A stretch of DNA of 64,000 nucleotides from Ferrimonas balearica (GCF_019802085.1 NZ_JAHVHV010000001.1:62001-126000); one strand, 5' to 3'; shown: positions 18,926 to 27,949, counted from the first letter of the stretch. Numbers and translations: made by a program. The notes: generated by a model not told the origin, from the letters alone.

Positions 18926-20476
18926 TTGGCTTTGAACGCCTTCAATACAGCTGTAGAGCGGTTGCGCCAGCCCCAGTGGCAGGCGGCCCTGCGAGGCCTC
19001 AACCGCGGCATCGAGCGGGAAGCCCTGCGCATCGAGTCTGACGGCCGCCTGGCCCAGAATCCCCACCCCGAGGCCCTGGGCTCGGCCCTGACCCACCCCT
19101 GGATCACCACCGACTTCAGCGAGTCCTTGATGGAGCTGATCACCCCGGTGTTCCAGGATCCCAAGGCCCTGCTGGACCACCTGGCGGACACCCACACCTA
19201 CGTGCTGCGCCACATCGATGAACAGCGGCTCTGGCCCCTGTCGATGCCCTGTTTCATCAGTGCCGAACAGGCGATCCCCATCGCCCAGTACGGCGCCTCT
19301 CACGTAGGCCGGATGAAAACCCTCTACCGGGTCGGGCTGCAGCACCGCTACGGGGCGATGATGCAGGCGATCGCCGGGCTGCACTTCAACTTCTCCCTGC
19401 CCACGGCCCTGTGGCCGGCGCTGGGGGTGGATGGCGACGACCAGGCGGCGGTGTCCGACCGCTACTTCTCGCTGCTGCGACACTTCAAACGCCACGTCTG
19501 GGTGCTGGCCTACCTGTTTGGCGCCTCCCCCAGCCTGTGCCGCTCCTTCCTCCAGGACAAAGTGCCGGCGCTGCCGTTCGAAGAGCAGGGGGGCACCCTC
19601 TACCTGCCCTACGCCACCTCACTGCGGATGAGTGATCTGGGCTACACCAACCAGGCCCAGGACAGCCTGTCGGTCAGCCTGGACTCGGTGGATGCCTACG
19701 TGCGGGATCTGAAAAAGGCGATCAGCCTGCCGTCGGAGCAGTACGCCGAGATTGGCGTCAAGGTCAACGGCGAGTACCGTCAGCTCAACGCCAATATCCT
19801 GCAGATCGAGAACGAGCTCTACTCTCCGGTGCGCCCCAAGCGCACCGCCCAAAGCGGCGAGACCCCGTCCGAGGCCCTGGCCCGGGGGGGCGTGGAGTAC
19901 ATCGAGGTGCGGGCGCTGGACGTCAACCCCTTCGCCCCGCTGGGGATCACCGAAGATCAGGTGCTGCTGCTGGATCTCTTCCTGCTCGACGGCCTGTTGG
20001 AGCCCCAGCCGAGTCAAACCGACGAGGGGATCGCCGAGTCCAAGGCCAACTTCGAAGCGGTGGTCCTGGACGGCCGCCGGCCGGGCAAAACCCTGAGCCG
20101 GGACGGTCAGAGCGTGGCGCTGGCGGACTGGATGAGCGAGCTGATGGCCCGCTGGGCCGAGCTGGCCCAGGTGATGGACGCCGCCGCAGGCGACCAGCGC
20201 TACCAGCAGGCACTGGCCCGCTGGCAGGGCGCCGCCCGGGACCCGGAACAGACCCTGTCCGCCCAGGTGCTGGCCCAGAGTCTGCACGAGGGGCACGGCC
20301 ACTGGGCGGCCCGCCTGGCGAAAGAACACCGCGACACCCTGCTCAATCGGGATTATGCTCGGTTAAGCAAGGCGATGCTGAGTGAGGCCGCGGCGACCTC
20401 CCGGGTCGAGCAGGCCCAGCGGGAAGCGGCGGACAGCGGTAGCTTCGACGAGTTCCTGGCGGATTACTTTCGATAA
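18926..20476 (+). CDS. gshA: Glutamate-cysteine ligase GshA
   Basis: 516 residues, the size of the proteobacterial type 1 enzyme that joins glutamate to cysteine, the first step of glutathione synthesis. Conserved segments include RGIEREALRI (residues 29-38), TDFSESLMELITPVF, the SRRVGRMKTLYR-like stretch HVGRMKTLYRVGL, and YIEVRALDVNPFAPLGI. The start is uncertain: a TTG at 18926 or a second TTG at 18932; no good ribosome site precedes either. A lipoprotein gene follows 12 bp later. No LexA or other site is seen upstream. Confidence 0.93.
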   Translation: MALNAFNTAVERLRQPQWQAALRGLNRGIEREALRIESDGRLAQNPHPEALGSALTHPWITTDFSESLMELITPVFQDPKALLDHLADTHTYVLRHIDEQRLWPLSMPCFISAEQAIPIAQYGASHVGRMKTLYRVGLQHRYGAMMQAIAGLHFNFSLPTALWPALGVDGDDQAAVSDRYFSLLRHFKRHVWVLAYLFGASPSLCRSFLQDKVPALPFEEQGGTLYLPYATSLRMSDLGYTNQAQDSLSVSLDSVDAYVRDLKKAISLPSEQYAEIGVKVNGEYRQLNANILQIENELYSPVRPKRTAQSGETPSEALARGGVEYIEVRALDVNPFAPLGITEDQVLLLDLFLLDGLLEPQPSQTDEGIAESKANFEAVVLDGRRPGKTLSRDGQSVALADWMSELMARWAELAQVMDAAAGDQRYQQALARWQGAARDPEQTLSAQVLAQSLHEGHGHWAARLAKEHRDTLLNRDYARLSKAMLSEAAATSRVEQAQREAADSGSFDEFLADYFR

Positions 20477-20488
20477 CGAGGAGGGGAT

Positions 20489-20905
20489 ATGGTGAGAGCC
20501 GGATGGAGTGCGGCGCTGGTGTTGGCCCTGGCCGGGTGCGCCAGTCAGACGGAGGTGGTCCAGCCCTGTGGTGAGCTGTCCACCTTCCACCAACCCCCGC
20601 AGACCCAGGATCTGTTCAAGGTGATCGTCACCCGCATCGACGACAACAACGTGGTCAGCAAGCCCACCTACAAGTTGGCGCCGGGCACCTACCAGCTGCG
20701 TCTGGTGGAGCTGATTGACGATCCCCGGCTGTCGGTGACGCTGCGCAACCGGGGCTACAAGGATCTGACGGTGACGGTGGAGGCCGGGGTGCGTTACCAC
20801 CTGGCGGCCCAGTTCAACAGCGACAAGCGCTACCAGGGGGTGTCCCGGCAGTACTGGGACCCAATAGTCTGGCGGGAGTCCCCCACCGAGTGCACCATGA
20901 AATAA
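20489..20905 (+). CDS. Hypothetical lipoprotein downstream of gshA
   Basis: 138 residues with GAGGAGGGG before the ATG. The signal peptide ends in lipobox LAGC (Cys about 17). The mature part is predicted mostly beta: LAPGTYQLRLVEL and YKDLTVTVEAGVRYHLAAQF resemble the strand pattern of PEGA-like or immunoglobulin-like folds that decorate envelope lipoproteins. Three further cysteines are present, including one in the last four residues. No family is recognised. It is 12 bp from gshA and ends at a bidirectional terminator, so it is the last gene of that transcript. Confidence 0.75.
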   Translation: MVRAGWSAALVLALAGCASQTEVVQPCGELSTFHQPPQTQDLFKVIVTRIDDNNVVSKPTYKLAPGTYQLRLVELIDDPRLSVTLRNRGYKDLTVTVEAGVRYHLAAQFNSDKRYQGVSRQYWDPIVWRESPTECTMK

Positions 20906-20907
20906 AC

Positions 20908-20932
20908 CAACGCCCCGCATCGCGGGGCGTTG
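20908..20932. terminator. Bidirectional terminator between gshA operon and LysE-type exporter
   Basis: Perfect 11-bp stem CAACGCCCCGC/GCGGGGCGTTG around a 3-nt loop. T-runs are weak on both sides. It lies between convergent genes, 5 bp from the exporter stop. Confidence 0.7.
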
Positions 20933-20937
20933 TGCTA

Positions 20938-21555
20938 TCAGGAGAGCAGCATCACACCACCCAGGGCGATGAACACCCCGCCGCAGAGGCGGTTGAAGCC
21001 CCGCTGGGCGCTGGGGCTGGCCAACTGGTTAGCCAGGGCGCAGCCCCCCAGGGCCACCAGGTTGAGGATCAGAAAATCCACCAGGGTGAAGGTGAGGCTC
21101 AGCAGCGCAAACTGCTGGGGGAGGTTGTCGCCGGATTGGATGAACTGGGGGAAGAGGGCGGCAAAGAACAGCAGCCCCTTGGGGTTGGCCAGGCCCACCA
21201 GCAAGGTCTCACGGAACAGCTTGCTCCGACTGCGGCACTGGTGCTGGTAACCCTCGGCGGTGCTGGTGGCCTTGCGCACCCGCCAGGCGTTGATCCCCAG
21301 CCAGATGAGGTAGGCAGCGCCGCCGTATCGCAGCAGCTCGAACAGCAGAGGCTGGGCGGTGATCAGGGCGCCGATCCCGGTGGCGGAGAGGATCATCAGG
21401 ATCAGGCCGGCGGCGTTGGAACCCAGGACGGTATAGAGGGCGCGGCCGTGGCCAAAACGCACGCTGGTGGACAGGGTCATCATGGTCATGGGGCCCGGCG
21501 CGGCCAGGAGCACCACGACGGTGGCCAGGTAGACCAGGTACAGCTCGGTGGACAT
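20938..21555 (-). CDS. LysE/RhtB family amino-acid exporter
   Basis: 205 residues with six predicted membrane helices. The N-terminal family motif is LLAAPGPMTMMTLSTSVRFG (PGP motif near residues 20-22), followed by GSNAAGLILMILSATGIGAL and the central LVGLANPKGLLFFAALFPQF with the conserved NPK. Members export homoserine, threonine, lysine or related amino acids by proton exchange; the substrate here cannot be read from sequence. It has its own promoter, TTTACA-N17-TTAAAT, 5' of the gene and downstream of the sRNA-like terminator. Confidence 0.9.
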   Translation of the reverse strand: MSTELYLVYLATVVVLLAAPGPMTMMTLSTSVRFGHGRALYTVLGSNAAGLILMILSATGIGALITAQPLLFELLRYGGAAYLIWLGINAWRVRKATSTAEGYQHQCRSRSKLFRETLLVGLANPKGLLFFAALFPQFIQSGDNLPQQFALLSLTFTLVDFLILNLVALGGCALANQLASPSAQRGFNRLCGGVFIALGGVMLLS

Positions 21556-21589
21556 CTGGAATACAAACGAGGTTCAAAGCAGGCGCGCA

Positions 21590-21618
21590 ATTTAATCAGT
21601 CGCGGGGTCGTCTGTAAA
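21590..21618 (-). promoter_or_regulatory. Promoter of the LysE-type exporter
   Basis: Read on the minus strand: -35 TTTACA (21618-21613), 17-bp spacer, -10 TTAAAT (21595-21590), about 35 bp before the ATG at 21555. It lies 3' of the terminator at 21628-21659, so the exporter does not need transcripts from upstream. Confidence 0.75.
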
Positions 21619-21627
21619 GTGGTGGGC

Positions 21628-21659
21628 AAAAAAAACGGGAACCCCTGCCAAGGTTCCCG
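21628..21659 (-). terminator. Intrinsic terminator of the sRNA candidate
   Basis: CGGGAACC (21636-21643) pairs with GGTTCCCG (21652-21659) around an 8-nt loop. On the minus strand it is followed by eight Ts. On the plus strand there is no T-run, so it is directional. Confidence 0.8.
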
Positions 21660-21745
21660 GAAAATTAGGAGGATAATGATGAACACAGTAAATCGGTTCA
21701 CTATTTCAGACTGTGCCCCTTTCCTTAAGTTCCACTTGCAGGCAA
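21628..21745 (-). ncRNA. Candidate small regulatory RNA (Hfq-type features)
   Basis: On the minus strand a TATAAA (21757-21752) could start a transcript of about 118 nt. It would fold an internal hairpin from CACAGU...ACUGUG with an inner AAAU/AUUU pair, leave a single-stranded UUCAUCAUUAUCCUCCUAAUUUU, and end in an 8-bp stem CGGGAACC/GGTTCCCG plus U8. A CCUCC-bearing linker before a U-rich terminator is the layout of Hfq-dependent sRNAs that block ribosome binding sites. No gene explains this terminator: the exporter has its own promoter downstream. The -35 is weak. An alternative is an attenuated leader for the exporter. Confidence 0.5.
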
Positions 21746-21762
21746 ACTTTTTTTATAACTGA
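21676..21762 (+). CDS. Possible 28-residue small ORF opposite the sRNA candidate
   Basis: ATGATG is preceded by a perfect AGGAGG, and the frame encodes a 28-residue mixed peptide containing SDCAPFLKFHLQANFF, stopping at 21760-21762. No membrane helix or known family is seen. The ribosome site is the exact complement of the CCUCC linker of the opposite-strand sRNA candidate, so it may be the mirror of that RNA rather than a gene. Listed because the ribosome site is so strong. Confidence 0.2.
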   Translation: MMNTVNRFTISDCAPFLKFHLQANFFYN

Positions 21763-21786
21763 CAAAAAGGCTGATTAAACAGGCTG

Positions 21787-22413
21787 ATGCACCCACTATC
21801 CATACGACGCACTTTCCTGGTGGCCACCCTGGCCCTCACCCTGGCCGGCTGTGCCACCCCGCCGCCCCGGGACCCGGAAAACCTGTGCAACATCTTTAAA
21901 GAGAATCGAAGCTGGTATAAAGCGGCGAAAAGCACCCGGGACAAGTGGGGGGTGCCGGTGCACGTGCCCATGGCGATGATGTACCAGGAGAGCTCCTTCC
22001 GGCACAACGCCCGGCCGCCGATGCAGTACTGGCTGGGCTTTATCCCGGTGGGCCGGGCGTCCAGCGCCTACGGCTACGCCCAGGCCAAGACACTGACCTG
22101 GGACGATTACGTGCGGGAGAACAACCGCCGCTTCGCCAGTCGCACCAATTTTGCCGATGCCCATGATTTTATGGGCTGGTTCATCTATAAGTCTCACCAG
22201 GTCAACGGCGTGTCCAAGTGGGACGCCTACGCTCAGTACCTCAACTACCACGAGGGGTGGGGCGGCTACCGGCGGGGCACCTTCAACCAGAAGCCCTGGC
22301 TCATCAAGGTGTCAAGAACCGTTGACGAGCGGGCCAAGCGTTACGCCGCTCAATACCGCCAATGCGAAAAAGATTTGGACCGCAGCTGGCTGTGGCGGTT
22401 GTTTTTCGGGTAA
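21787..22413 (+). CDS. Lipoprotein with lytic-transglycosylase-like (SLT) domain
   Basis: 208 residues. The signal peptide ends in lipobox LAGC (Cys about 22). The mature domain has the SLT pattern WGVPVHVPMAMMYQESSFRH, in which the Glu of YQESS is the expected catalytic acid, followed by AYGYAQAK and the late YLNYHEGWGGY. Such enzymes cut the MurNAc-GlcNAc bond of peptidoglycan from the outer-membrane side, remodelling the wall. It is close in layout to annotated transglycosylase-SLT lipoproteins of Shewanella relatives (recalled). The ribosome site is weak. Confidence 0.82.
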   Translation: MHPLSIRRTFLVATLALTLAGCATPPPRDPENLCNIFKENRSWYKAAKSTRDKWGVPVHVPMAMMYQESSFRHNARPPMQYWLGFIPVGRASSAYGYAQAKTLTWDDYVRENNRRFASRTNFADAHDFMGWFIYKSHQVNGVSKWDAYAQYLNYHEGWGGYRRGTFNQKPWLIKVSRTVDERAKRYAAQYRQCEKDLDRSWLWRLFFG

Positions 22414-22471
22414 GCAGACAGGATTTCAGGGCGCCTTCGGGCGCCCCAGTTATAGCCACAGGGAGGGGACC

Positions 22472-22837
22472 ATGACCGTACTCTATCGAGTGCTGGGACG
22501 AGACGACTGGGAGCAGGCGCAGCTGCTGGGCAGAGTGCCACTGTGCGGCAGCGACCAACGGGCGGGCTGGGTGCACCTCAACTGCCCGGAGGACGTCACC
22601 CTGGTGACCGGCCGCTACTTCTTGCCGGAGGAGCAGCCCCTGGCCCTGGAGCTGGATCTGGCGGGTCTGGAGGGCAAGCTGGAGTGGTTGGCCCCGACCC
22701 GGGAGAAGAACTGGCAGCAGCCGGTGCTCAAGGTCGCCGCCATCGAGGTGGCCTGGGTGCGGGCAGTCCACGAACTGACCCCCCGTCGCCAGGGGGAGAG
22801 CATCCAGTACCGCCTGGGGGTGGCCGAACCGGTCTGA
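22472..22837 (+). CDS. DUF952-like protein
   Basis: 121 residues from the ATG at 22472 with GGGAGGGG upstream; the frame is open further 5' only through the previous gene. The protein starts MTVLYRVLGRDDWEQAQ and contains DQRAGWVHLNCPEDV and LEGKLEWLAPTREKNWQQPVLK, typical of the DUF952 fold (related to ADP-ribosyltransferase-like small proteins, function unknown). It is cytoplasmic with no signal peptide. It ends 17 bp before a bidirectional terminator shared with dxs. Confidence 0.75.
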   Translation: MTVLYRVLGRDDWEQAQLLGRVPLCGSDQRAGWVHLNCPEDVTLVTGRYFLPEEQPLALELDLAGLEGKLEWLAPTREKNWQQPVLKVAAIEVAWVRAVHELTPRRQGESIQYRLGVAEPV

Positions 22838-22853
22838 GCCTCGGCGAAAACAC

Positions 22854-22883
22854 AAAAAGCCCGGTCGAAACCGGGCTTTTTTT
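22854..22883. terminator. Bidirectional terminator between DUF952 gene and dxs
   Basis: Stem AAAAAGCCCGGT/ACCGGGCTTTTT with a CGAA tetraloop and T/A runs on both sides. Confidence 0.93.
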
Positions 22884-22898
22884 GTGTGTGGGCGAACC

Positions 22899-24764
22899 TT
22901 ACAGGTCGAAGAACGCCTTGGCCTGCTTGACGATGCCGGGGCCGTCCAGCTCCAGCACCGCGTGCATCTCCTCCTGGCTGCCCTGCTCGATAAAGCGATC
23001 CGGCAGGCCCAACTGCAGCAGGGGCTTGGCCAGCCCCTGTTGGGCCAGGGACTCCAGCACCGCGGAGCCGGCACCGCCCATGATGGCGTTCTCTTCCAGG
23101 GTGATGAGGCGGTCGTGGCCTTCGGCCATCCGCTTGACCATGTCGTGATCCAGCGGCTTGACGAAGCGCATGTTGACCACGGTGGCGTCCAGGGCCTCGG
23201 CGGCCTCCAGCGCGTAGGGCAGCATGGTGCCGAAGCTGAAGATGCACAGCCCGGCGCCCTCGCGGCGGACTTCTGCCTTGCCCAGGGGCAGGGCGGTCAT
23301 CTCGGCCACTGGCTCGGTGCCCATGCCGTTGCCCCGGGGGTAGCGCACCGCCACCGGACCGTTGTGGATATGGCCGGTGTAGAGCATCTGGCGGCACTCG
23401 TTCTCGTCCGCCGGGGTCATCACCGTCAGGTTGGGGATGGCGCGCAGGTAGCTGAGATCAAACGCCCCCTGGTGGGTCTGACCGTCGGCGCCCACCAGGC
23501 CACCGCGGTCGATGGCGAACAGCACCGGCAGGTTCATGATCCCCACATCGTGGATCACCTGGTCGTAGGCCCGCTGCAGGAAGGTGGAGTAGATGGCCAC
23601 CACCGGGTTGAGCCCCTCGCAGGCGAAGCCGGCGCCCAGGGTCACCGCGTGCTGCTCGGCGATGGCGGCGTCGAAGTACTTGTCCGGGAAGCGCTGGGAG
23701 AACTCCACCATGCCGGAGCCTTCGCGCATCGCCGGGGTGATCGCCACCAGCTTGTCGTCCTGCTCGGCCATGTCGCACAGCCAGTCACCGAACACCTTGG
23801 AGAAGGTGGGTTTGCCGGGGGCGGACTTGGGCAGCTTCCACTCCTCGGGGTTGAACTTGGGCACCCCGTGGTAGCCGATGGGGTCCTCCTCCGCCGGCTG
23901 GTAGCCTTTGCCCTTCTTGGTCATCACATGGAGGATCTGGGGGCCCTTCAAGTTGCGCATGTTGCGCAGGGTGTCCACCAGCCCTTCCACATCGTGACCG
24001 TCGATGGGACCGATGTAGTTGAAGCCCAGCTCCTCAAACAGGGTGCCGGGCACCACCATCCCCTTGAGGTGCTCCTCGGCCCGGCGGGCCAGCTCCTTGA
24101 TGGGGGGCATGGCGCCCAGCACCTTCTTGCCGCCTTCGCGGATGCTGGTGTAGAGATTGCCGGAGAGCAGACGGGCCATGTGCTTGTTCAGCGCCCCGAC
24201 GTTCTCCGAGATGGACATCTCGTTGTCGTTGATGATGACCAGCATGTCCTTGTGGATGTCACCGGCGTGGTTGAGCGCCTCGAAGGCCATGCCGCCGGTC
24301 AGGGCGCCATCGCCGATCACCGCCACCACCTTGCGGCCCGCCGCTTCGCGGTCGGCGGCGATGGCCATGCCCAGGGCCGCACTGATGGAGGTGCTGGAGT
24401 GGCCCACGCTGAAGGTGTCGAACTCGCTCTCTTCCCGCCAGGGGAAGGGGTGCAGGCCATCCTTCTGGCGGATGGTGTGCATCTGCTCCGCCCGGCCGGT
24501 CAGGATCTTGTGGGGGTAGGCCTGGTGGCCCACGTCCCACACCAGACGATCGAAGGGCGTGTTGTAGACGTAGTGCAGTGCCAGGGTGAGTTCGACGGCG
24601 CCGAGGCCCGAGGCCAGGTGGCCGGAGGAGCGGCTGACCGAGCGCAGCAGGAAGGTGCGCACCTCATCGGCCAGCGGGGTCAGTTGTTCTTGGGGCAACT
24701 GCCGCAGCTGCTCGGGCATCAGGGCTTTCGACAGCAGCGGGTAGTCAGACAGGTCCTGGCTCAT
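22899..24764 (-). CDS. dxs: 1-deoxy-D-xylulose-5-phosphate synthase
   Basis: 621 residues. It condenses pyruvate and glyceraldehyde 3-phosphate using thiamine diphosphate, the entry step of the MEP isoprenoid pathway, and also feeds thiamine and pyridoxal synthesis. The N-terminal TPP domain has [17 protein letters not shown] and [18 protein letters not shown] with the Mg-binding GDG...N motif. The transketolase-like middle domain has [18 protein letters not shown], where Glu is the cofactor-activating residue, and [15 protein letters not shown]. It is the last gene of xseB-ispA-dxs; 26 bp separate it from ispA. Confidence 0.98.
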   Translation of the reverse strand: MSQDLSDYPLLSKALMPEQLRQLPQEQLTPLADEVRTFLLRSVSRSSGHLASGLGAVELTLALHYVYNTPFDRLVWDVGHQAYPHKILTGRAEQMHTIRQKDGLHPFPWREESEFDTFSVGHSSTSISAALGMAIAADREAAGRKVVAVIGDGALTGGMAFEALNHAGDIHKDMLVIINDNEMSISENVGALNKHMARLLSGNLYTSIREGGKKVLGAMPPIKELARRAEEHLKGMVVPGTLFEELGFNYIGPIDGHDVEGLVDTLRNMRNLKGPQILHVMTKKGKGYQPAEEDPIGYHGVPKFNPEEWKLPKSAPGKPTFSKVFGDWLCDMAEQDDKLVAITPAMREGSGMVEFSQRFPDKYFDAAIAEQHAVTLGAGFACEGLNPVVAIYSTFLQRAYDQVIHDVGIMNLPVLFAIDRGGLVGADGQTHQGAFDLSYLRAIPNLTVMTPADENECRQMLYTGHIHNGPVAVRYPRGNGMGTEPVAEMTALPLGKAEVRREGAGLCIFSFGTMLPYALEAAEALDATVVNMRFVKPLDHDMVKRMAEGHDRLITLEENAIMGGAGSAVLESLAQQGLAKPLLQLGLPDRFIEQGSQEEMHAVLELDGPGIVKQAKAFFDL

Positions 24765-24790
24765 TATCCGTGTTCGCTTTGGTGTGACTG

Positions 24791-25675
24791 TTACTGGCCG
24801 CGCTCGATGATGTAGCGAGCGAAGGCCTGAAGTTGTTCGGTATTGTACGGCAACTGGTCCAGGGCTGTCAGGGCGTCCTGGTACAGAGTCTGCGCCGCAT
24901 CACGAGCGCCGTCCAGGCCGAGCAGGGCGGGGAAGGTGCTCTTGTCCGCCGCCAGGTCCGATCCCTGGGGCTTGCCCAGCTGGTCTGTATCGGCGGTGAT
25001 GTCCAGGATGTCGTCCTGAACCTGAAACGCCAGACCCACCTTTTCGGCGTACTGCAGCAGGGCGCTTCGGTGGGCCGGGTCCAAATTGGGTACGCCGTAG
25101 CTGCCCAGCTCCACGGCGGCGCGGATCAGGGCGCCGGTCTTGAGTCTGTGCAGCTGGGTCAGCTGGTCAAGCTCGATACGCTGGCCGGTGCTGGCCAGAT
25201 CGATCGCCTGGCCACCGCACATGCCGTTGTACCCGGAGGCCCGGGCCAGGGCCCGGATCATGGCGATACGCTGGGGTTCCAGCTCTGCCGGCAGGGGGGA
25301 CTCGGCCAGCAGCTCGTAGGCCAGCCCCTGCAGGGCGTCACCGGCCAAGATGGCGGTGGCCTCGTCGAAGGCGATGTGCACCGTGGGCTGGCCCCGGCGC
25401 AGGTGATCGTCGTCCATCGCCGGCAGGTCGTCGTGGATCAGGGAGTAGGCGTGGATGCACTCGACGGCGGCGGCCAGGGGATCCAGCGCCGCTTCGTCGG
25501 CCCCCAGCATGGTGCCGGTGGCGTAGACCAGGAAGGGGCGGGCGCGTTTGCCCCCCAGCAGGGTGCCGTAGCGCATCGCCTCCAGCAGTCGGGTGTCGGT
25601 CACCGGCATCTTGGCGAACAGATCCGCCAGCACCCCGTTGACCCGGGTCTGGTAGTGGCCCAGTGCCTGATGCAT
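24791..25675 (-). CDS. ispA: Farnesyl diphosphate synthase
   Basis: 294 residues, the short-chain prenyltransferase that builds C15 farnesyl diphosphate from IPP and DMAPP for quinones and undecaprenyl phosphate. The first Asp-rich motif is [14 protein letters not shown] (about residues 80-94) and the second is [12 protein letters not shown] (about 218-229). GGKRARPFL near residue 37 binds IPP. The start codon overlaps the xseB stop by one base (TGATG), implying coupled translation. dxs follows in the same operon. Confidence 0.97.
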   Translation of the reverse strand: MHQALGHYQTRVNGVLADLFAKMPVTDTRLLEAMRYGTLLGGKRARPFLVYATGTMLGADEAALDPLAAAVECIHAYSLIHDDLPAMDDDHLRRGQPTVHIAFDEATAILAGDALQGLAYELLAESPLPAELEPQRIAMIRALARASGYNGMCGGQAIDLASTGQRIELDQLTQLHRLKTGALIRAAVELGSYGVPNLDPAHRSALLQYAEKVGLAFQVQDDILDITADTDQLGKPQGSDLAADKSTFPALLGLDGARDAAQTLYQDALTALDQLPYNTEQLQAFARYIIERGQ

Positions 25676-25911
25676 CAGGCCTCCTCGGTGCCGAAGGGCT
25701 GAAGGGGGGCGTCCGGGCTCTGGCTCAGGATGCTGACCTGCTGCTGCGCCTGCTCCAGCTTCTGCTGGCTGGCGCGCACCAGGCCGATGCCCCGTTCAAA
25801 CTGGCTGAGGGCCTGCTCCAGGGGGATCTCCCCCTGCTCCAGCTGGGCCACAATCCCCTCCAGCTCGGCCAGGGCCGCCTCGAAGCTCATATTTTCCGGT
25901 TTTTTCGCCAC
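25675..25911 (-). CDS. xseB: Exonuclease VII small subunit
   Basis: 78 residues of the usual XseB size: [39 protein letters not shown], a helical hairpin that coats the XseA catalytic subunit. Exonuclease VII degrades single-stranded DNA in both directions. It is the first gene of xseB-ispA-dxs, a common arrangement. The upstream region is shared with the divergent pomA. Confidence 0.95.
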   Translation of the reverse strand: MAKKPENMSFEAALAELEGIVAQLEQGEIPLEQALSQFERGIGLVRASQQKLEQAQQQVSILSQSPDAPLQPFGTEEA

Positions 25912-26000
25912 AGTGGGACTCCCATCAACTAAGGGGCTAAAAGGTACTGCTTTGGGCCCCCTGGATCAATGAAGCAGCGCCCAGCTTCGGGATTTTTCTC

Positions 26001-26027
26001 TAAACTTGCCAGTGCCGGAACCGATAA
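26001..26027 (+). promoter_or_regulatory. Sigma-28 (FliA) promoter of pomAB
   Basis: TAAA (26001-26004), 15-bp spacer, ACCGATAA (26020-26027), one mismatch from the sigma-28 consensus TAAA-N15-GCCGATAA, about 83 bp before the pomA GTG. Confidence 0.8.
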
Positions 26028-26109
26028 GGACAATAGGGCAGCATTTTCAACTCGCTGCGGCCGTCTTTGGTCAAGTAACCCCTTAACTGGATTGTAGCTA
26101 GGAGCATCT

Positions 26110-26874
26110 GTGGATCTGGCAACCCTCATCGGCCTTATCGGTGCCTTTGCCTTTGTGATCATGGCCATGGTCCAGGGCGGTGACGTCATGATTTTCTTCA
26201 ACGTGCAGTCGGTGCTCATCGTGATGCTGGGCTCGCTGTTCGTGGTGATGATGAAATTCAACCTGCGACAGTTCCTGGGGGCGGTGAAGATCGCCGCCAA
26301 GGCCTTCATGTTCAAGCTGGACAAGCCGGAGGAGCTGATCGACCAGTCGGTGACCATGGCCGACTCCGCCCGCAAGGGGGGCTTCCTCGCCCTGGAGGAG
26401 GCGGAGGTCAACAATAGCTTTATGAAGAAGGCGGTGGATCTGCTGGTGGACGGTCACGACGCCGAAGTGGTGCGCGGGGCCCTGTCCAAGGACATCGGCC
26501 TGACCGCCGAGCGTCACACCCAGGGGATCGACATCTTCCGCAAGCTGGGGGACGTGGCCCCGGCGATGGGGATGATCGGCACCCTGATCGGTCTGGTGGC
26601 CATGCTCAACAACATGGACGACCCCAAAACCATCGGTCCGGCCATGGCGGTGGCCCTGCTGACCACCCTCTATGGGGCGATCATCGCCAACATGGTGGCC
26701 CTGCCCATCGCTGACAAGCTGGAGCTGCGGATGCAGGAGGAGATGCTCAACCGCCGGCTCATCATGGACGCGGTGCTGGCGATCCAGGACGGTCAGAACC
26801 CCAGGGTGATCGAGGGCTTCCTCAAGAACTACCTCAATGAGAAGAAGCGCGCCATCGACACCACGGAGGATTGA
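26110..26874 (+). CDS. pomA: Flagellar stator protein PomA (MotA family, Na+ type)
   Basis: 254 residues from a GTG start. Four membrane helices; the N-terminus MDLATLIGLIGAFAFVIMAM and the segment GDVAPAMGMIGTLIGLVAMLNNMDDP closely follow Vibrio PomA (recalled), with a large cytoplasmic loop (about 55-165) between helices 2 and 3 that contacts FliG. With PomB it forms the stator ring that uses ion flow to turn the flagellum. Na+ use is inferred from PomA-like sequence and the sodium genes nearby. Its TGA stop overlaps the pomB ATG. Confidence 0.93.
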   Translation: MDLATLIGLIGAFAFVIMAMVQGGDVMIFFNVQSVLIVMLGSLFVVMMKFNLRQFLGAVKIAAKAFMFKLDKPEELIDQSVTMADSARKGGFLALEEAEVNNSFMKKAVDLLVDGHDAEVVRGALSKDIGLTAERHTQGIDIFRKLGDVAPAMGMIGTLIGLVAMLNNMDDPKTIGPAMAVALLTTLYGAIIANMVALPIADKLELRMQEEMLNRRLIMDAVLAIQDGQNPRVIEGFLKNYLNEKKRAIDTTED

Positions 26875-27821
26875 TGTCGGATCTGACCCCCAAGCGACAG
26901 AAGAAGGCCGGCGCCCCGGCCTGGATGGCCACCTTCGCGGACCTGGCCACCCTGCTAATGTGCTTCTTCGTGCTGCTGCTGGCCTTCTCCGAGATGGACG
27001 TGCTCAAGTTCAAGCAGATCGCCGGCTCCATGAAGTACGCCTTCGGGGTGCAGAATAAGCTGGATGTGAAGGACATCCCCCGGGGCACCTCGGTGATCGC
27101 CCAGGAGTTTCGCCCCGGCCGCCCCGAGCCCACCCCCATCGACGTGATTCAGCAGCAGACCGTGGAGTTCACCCGCGACATGCTCAACTACCAGCCCGGT
27201 GAGTCCGACGAGGCCGGTGGTCAGCAGAACCAGAGCGGCAACAGCCGCGGCGGAAGCTCGACCCAGACCGCCAACCAGCCCCGCGAGCAGGCCCGGGCGC
27301 CCCAGTCCGCCCAGGCCGCCTCCGCCTCGGACGCCGACCACGTCAACGATCTGGCCAAAAAGATCGCCCACCAGCTGGAGGATCAGATCCTCGACGGTGC
27401 CATCGAAGTGGAATCCCTGGGCCAGCAGATCATCATCCGCATCCGCGAGAAGGGCGCCTTCCCCGCCGGCTCCGCCTTCCTGCAACCCCGTTTCCGTCCG
27501 GTGATCCACGCGGTGGGCAACCTGCTTAAGGACGTGCCCGGCATCGTCAGCGTCACCGGCCACAGCGACAACACCAGCATCGACAACGAGCTGTACCGCT
27601 CCAACTGGGAGCTCTCCAGCCAGCGGGCAGTGGCGGTGGGCCACGAACTGTTGCGGGTGCAGGGGTTTGATCCGGGGCGGATGGAGCTGCGCGGTGTGGC
27701 GGACAACGAGCCGCTGGTCAGCAACGACACCTGGGAGGGGCGGGTGCGCAACCGCCGGGTGGAGATCGCCATCAACCAGGGTAAGCCCAAGACCTCCGAA
27801 GAGATCCAGGTGATGCCCTGA
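26874..27821 (+). CDS. pomB: Flagellar stator protein PomB (MotB family)
   Basis: 315 residues, ATG at 26874 inside the pomA stop (TGATG). A single N-terminal helix carries the ion-binding Asp in MATFADLATLLMCFFVLLLA. A low-complexity linker (about residues 110-155, rich in Gln, Ser, Gly and Ala) leads to an OmpA-like peptidoglycan-binding domain with VTGHSDNTSIDNELYRSNWELSSQRA. The protein anchors the stator to the wall and gates ion flow through a periplasmic plug. The linker is unusually rich in Gln and Ala. Confidence 0.93.
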   Translation: MSDLTPKRQKKAGAPAWMATFADLATLLMCFFVLLLAFSEMDVLKFKQIAGSMKYAFGVQNKLDVKDIPRGTSVIAQEFRPGRPEPTPIDVIQQQTVEFTRDMLNYQPGESDEAGGQQNQSGNSRGGSSTQTANQPREQARAPQSAQAASASDADHVNDLAKKIAHQLEDQILDGAIEVESLGQQIIIRIREKGAFPAGSAFLQPRFRPVIHAVGNLLKDVPGIVSVTGHSDNTSIDNELYRSNWELSSQRAVAVGHELLRVQGFDPGRMELRGVADNEPLVSNDTWEGRVRNRRVEIAINQGKPKTSEEIQVMP

Positions 27822-27949
27822 GCCGGCCGCGGCCGCCTTTGCGCAGCCGCGGGGGGAGTTCTATGCTCCCAAAAGCACCGGGAGGCTCCCGCGCCGTGCC
27901 GCCCTGGGGTATAATCCCGCGCTTTTAGAGCTTAGGTGTCAGACAGGTC

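Noticed and set aside
22884-24815. 643-codon open frame opposite dxs
   Set aside because: Overlaps dxs completely and has the same His/Gln/Val/Gly shadow composition.
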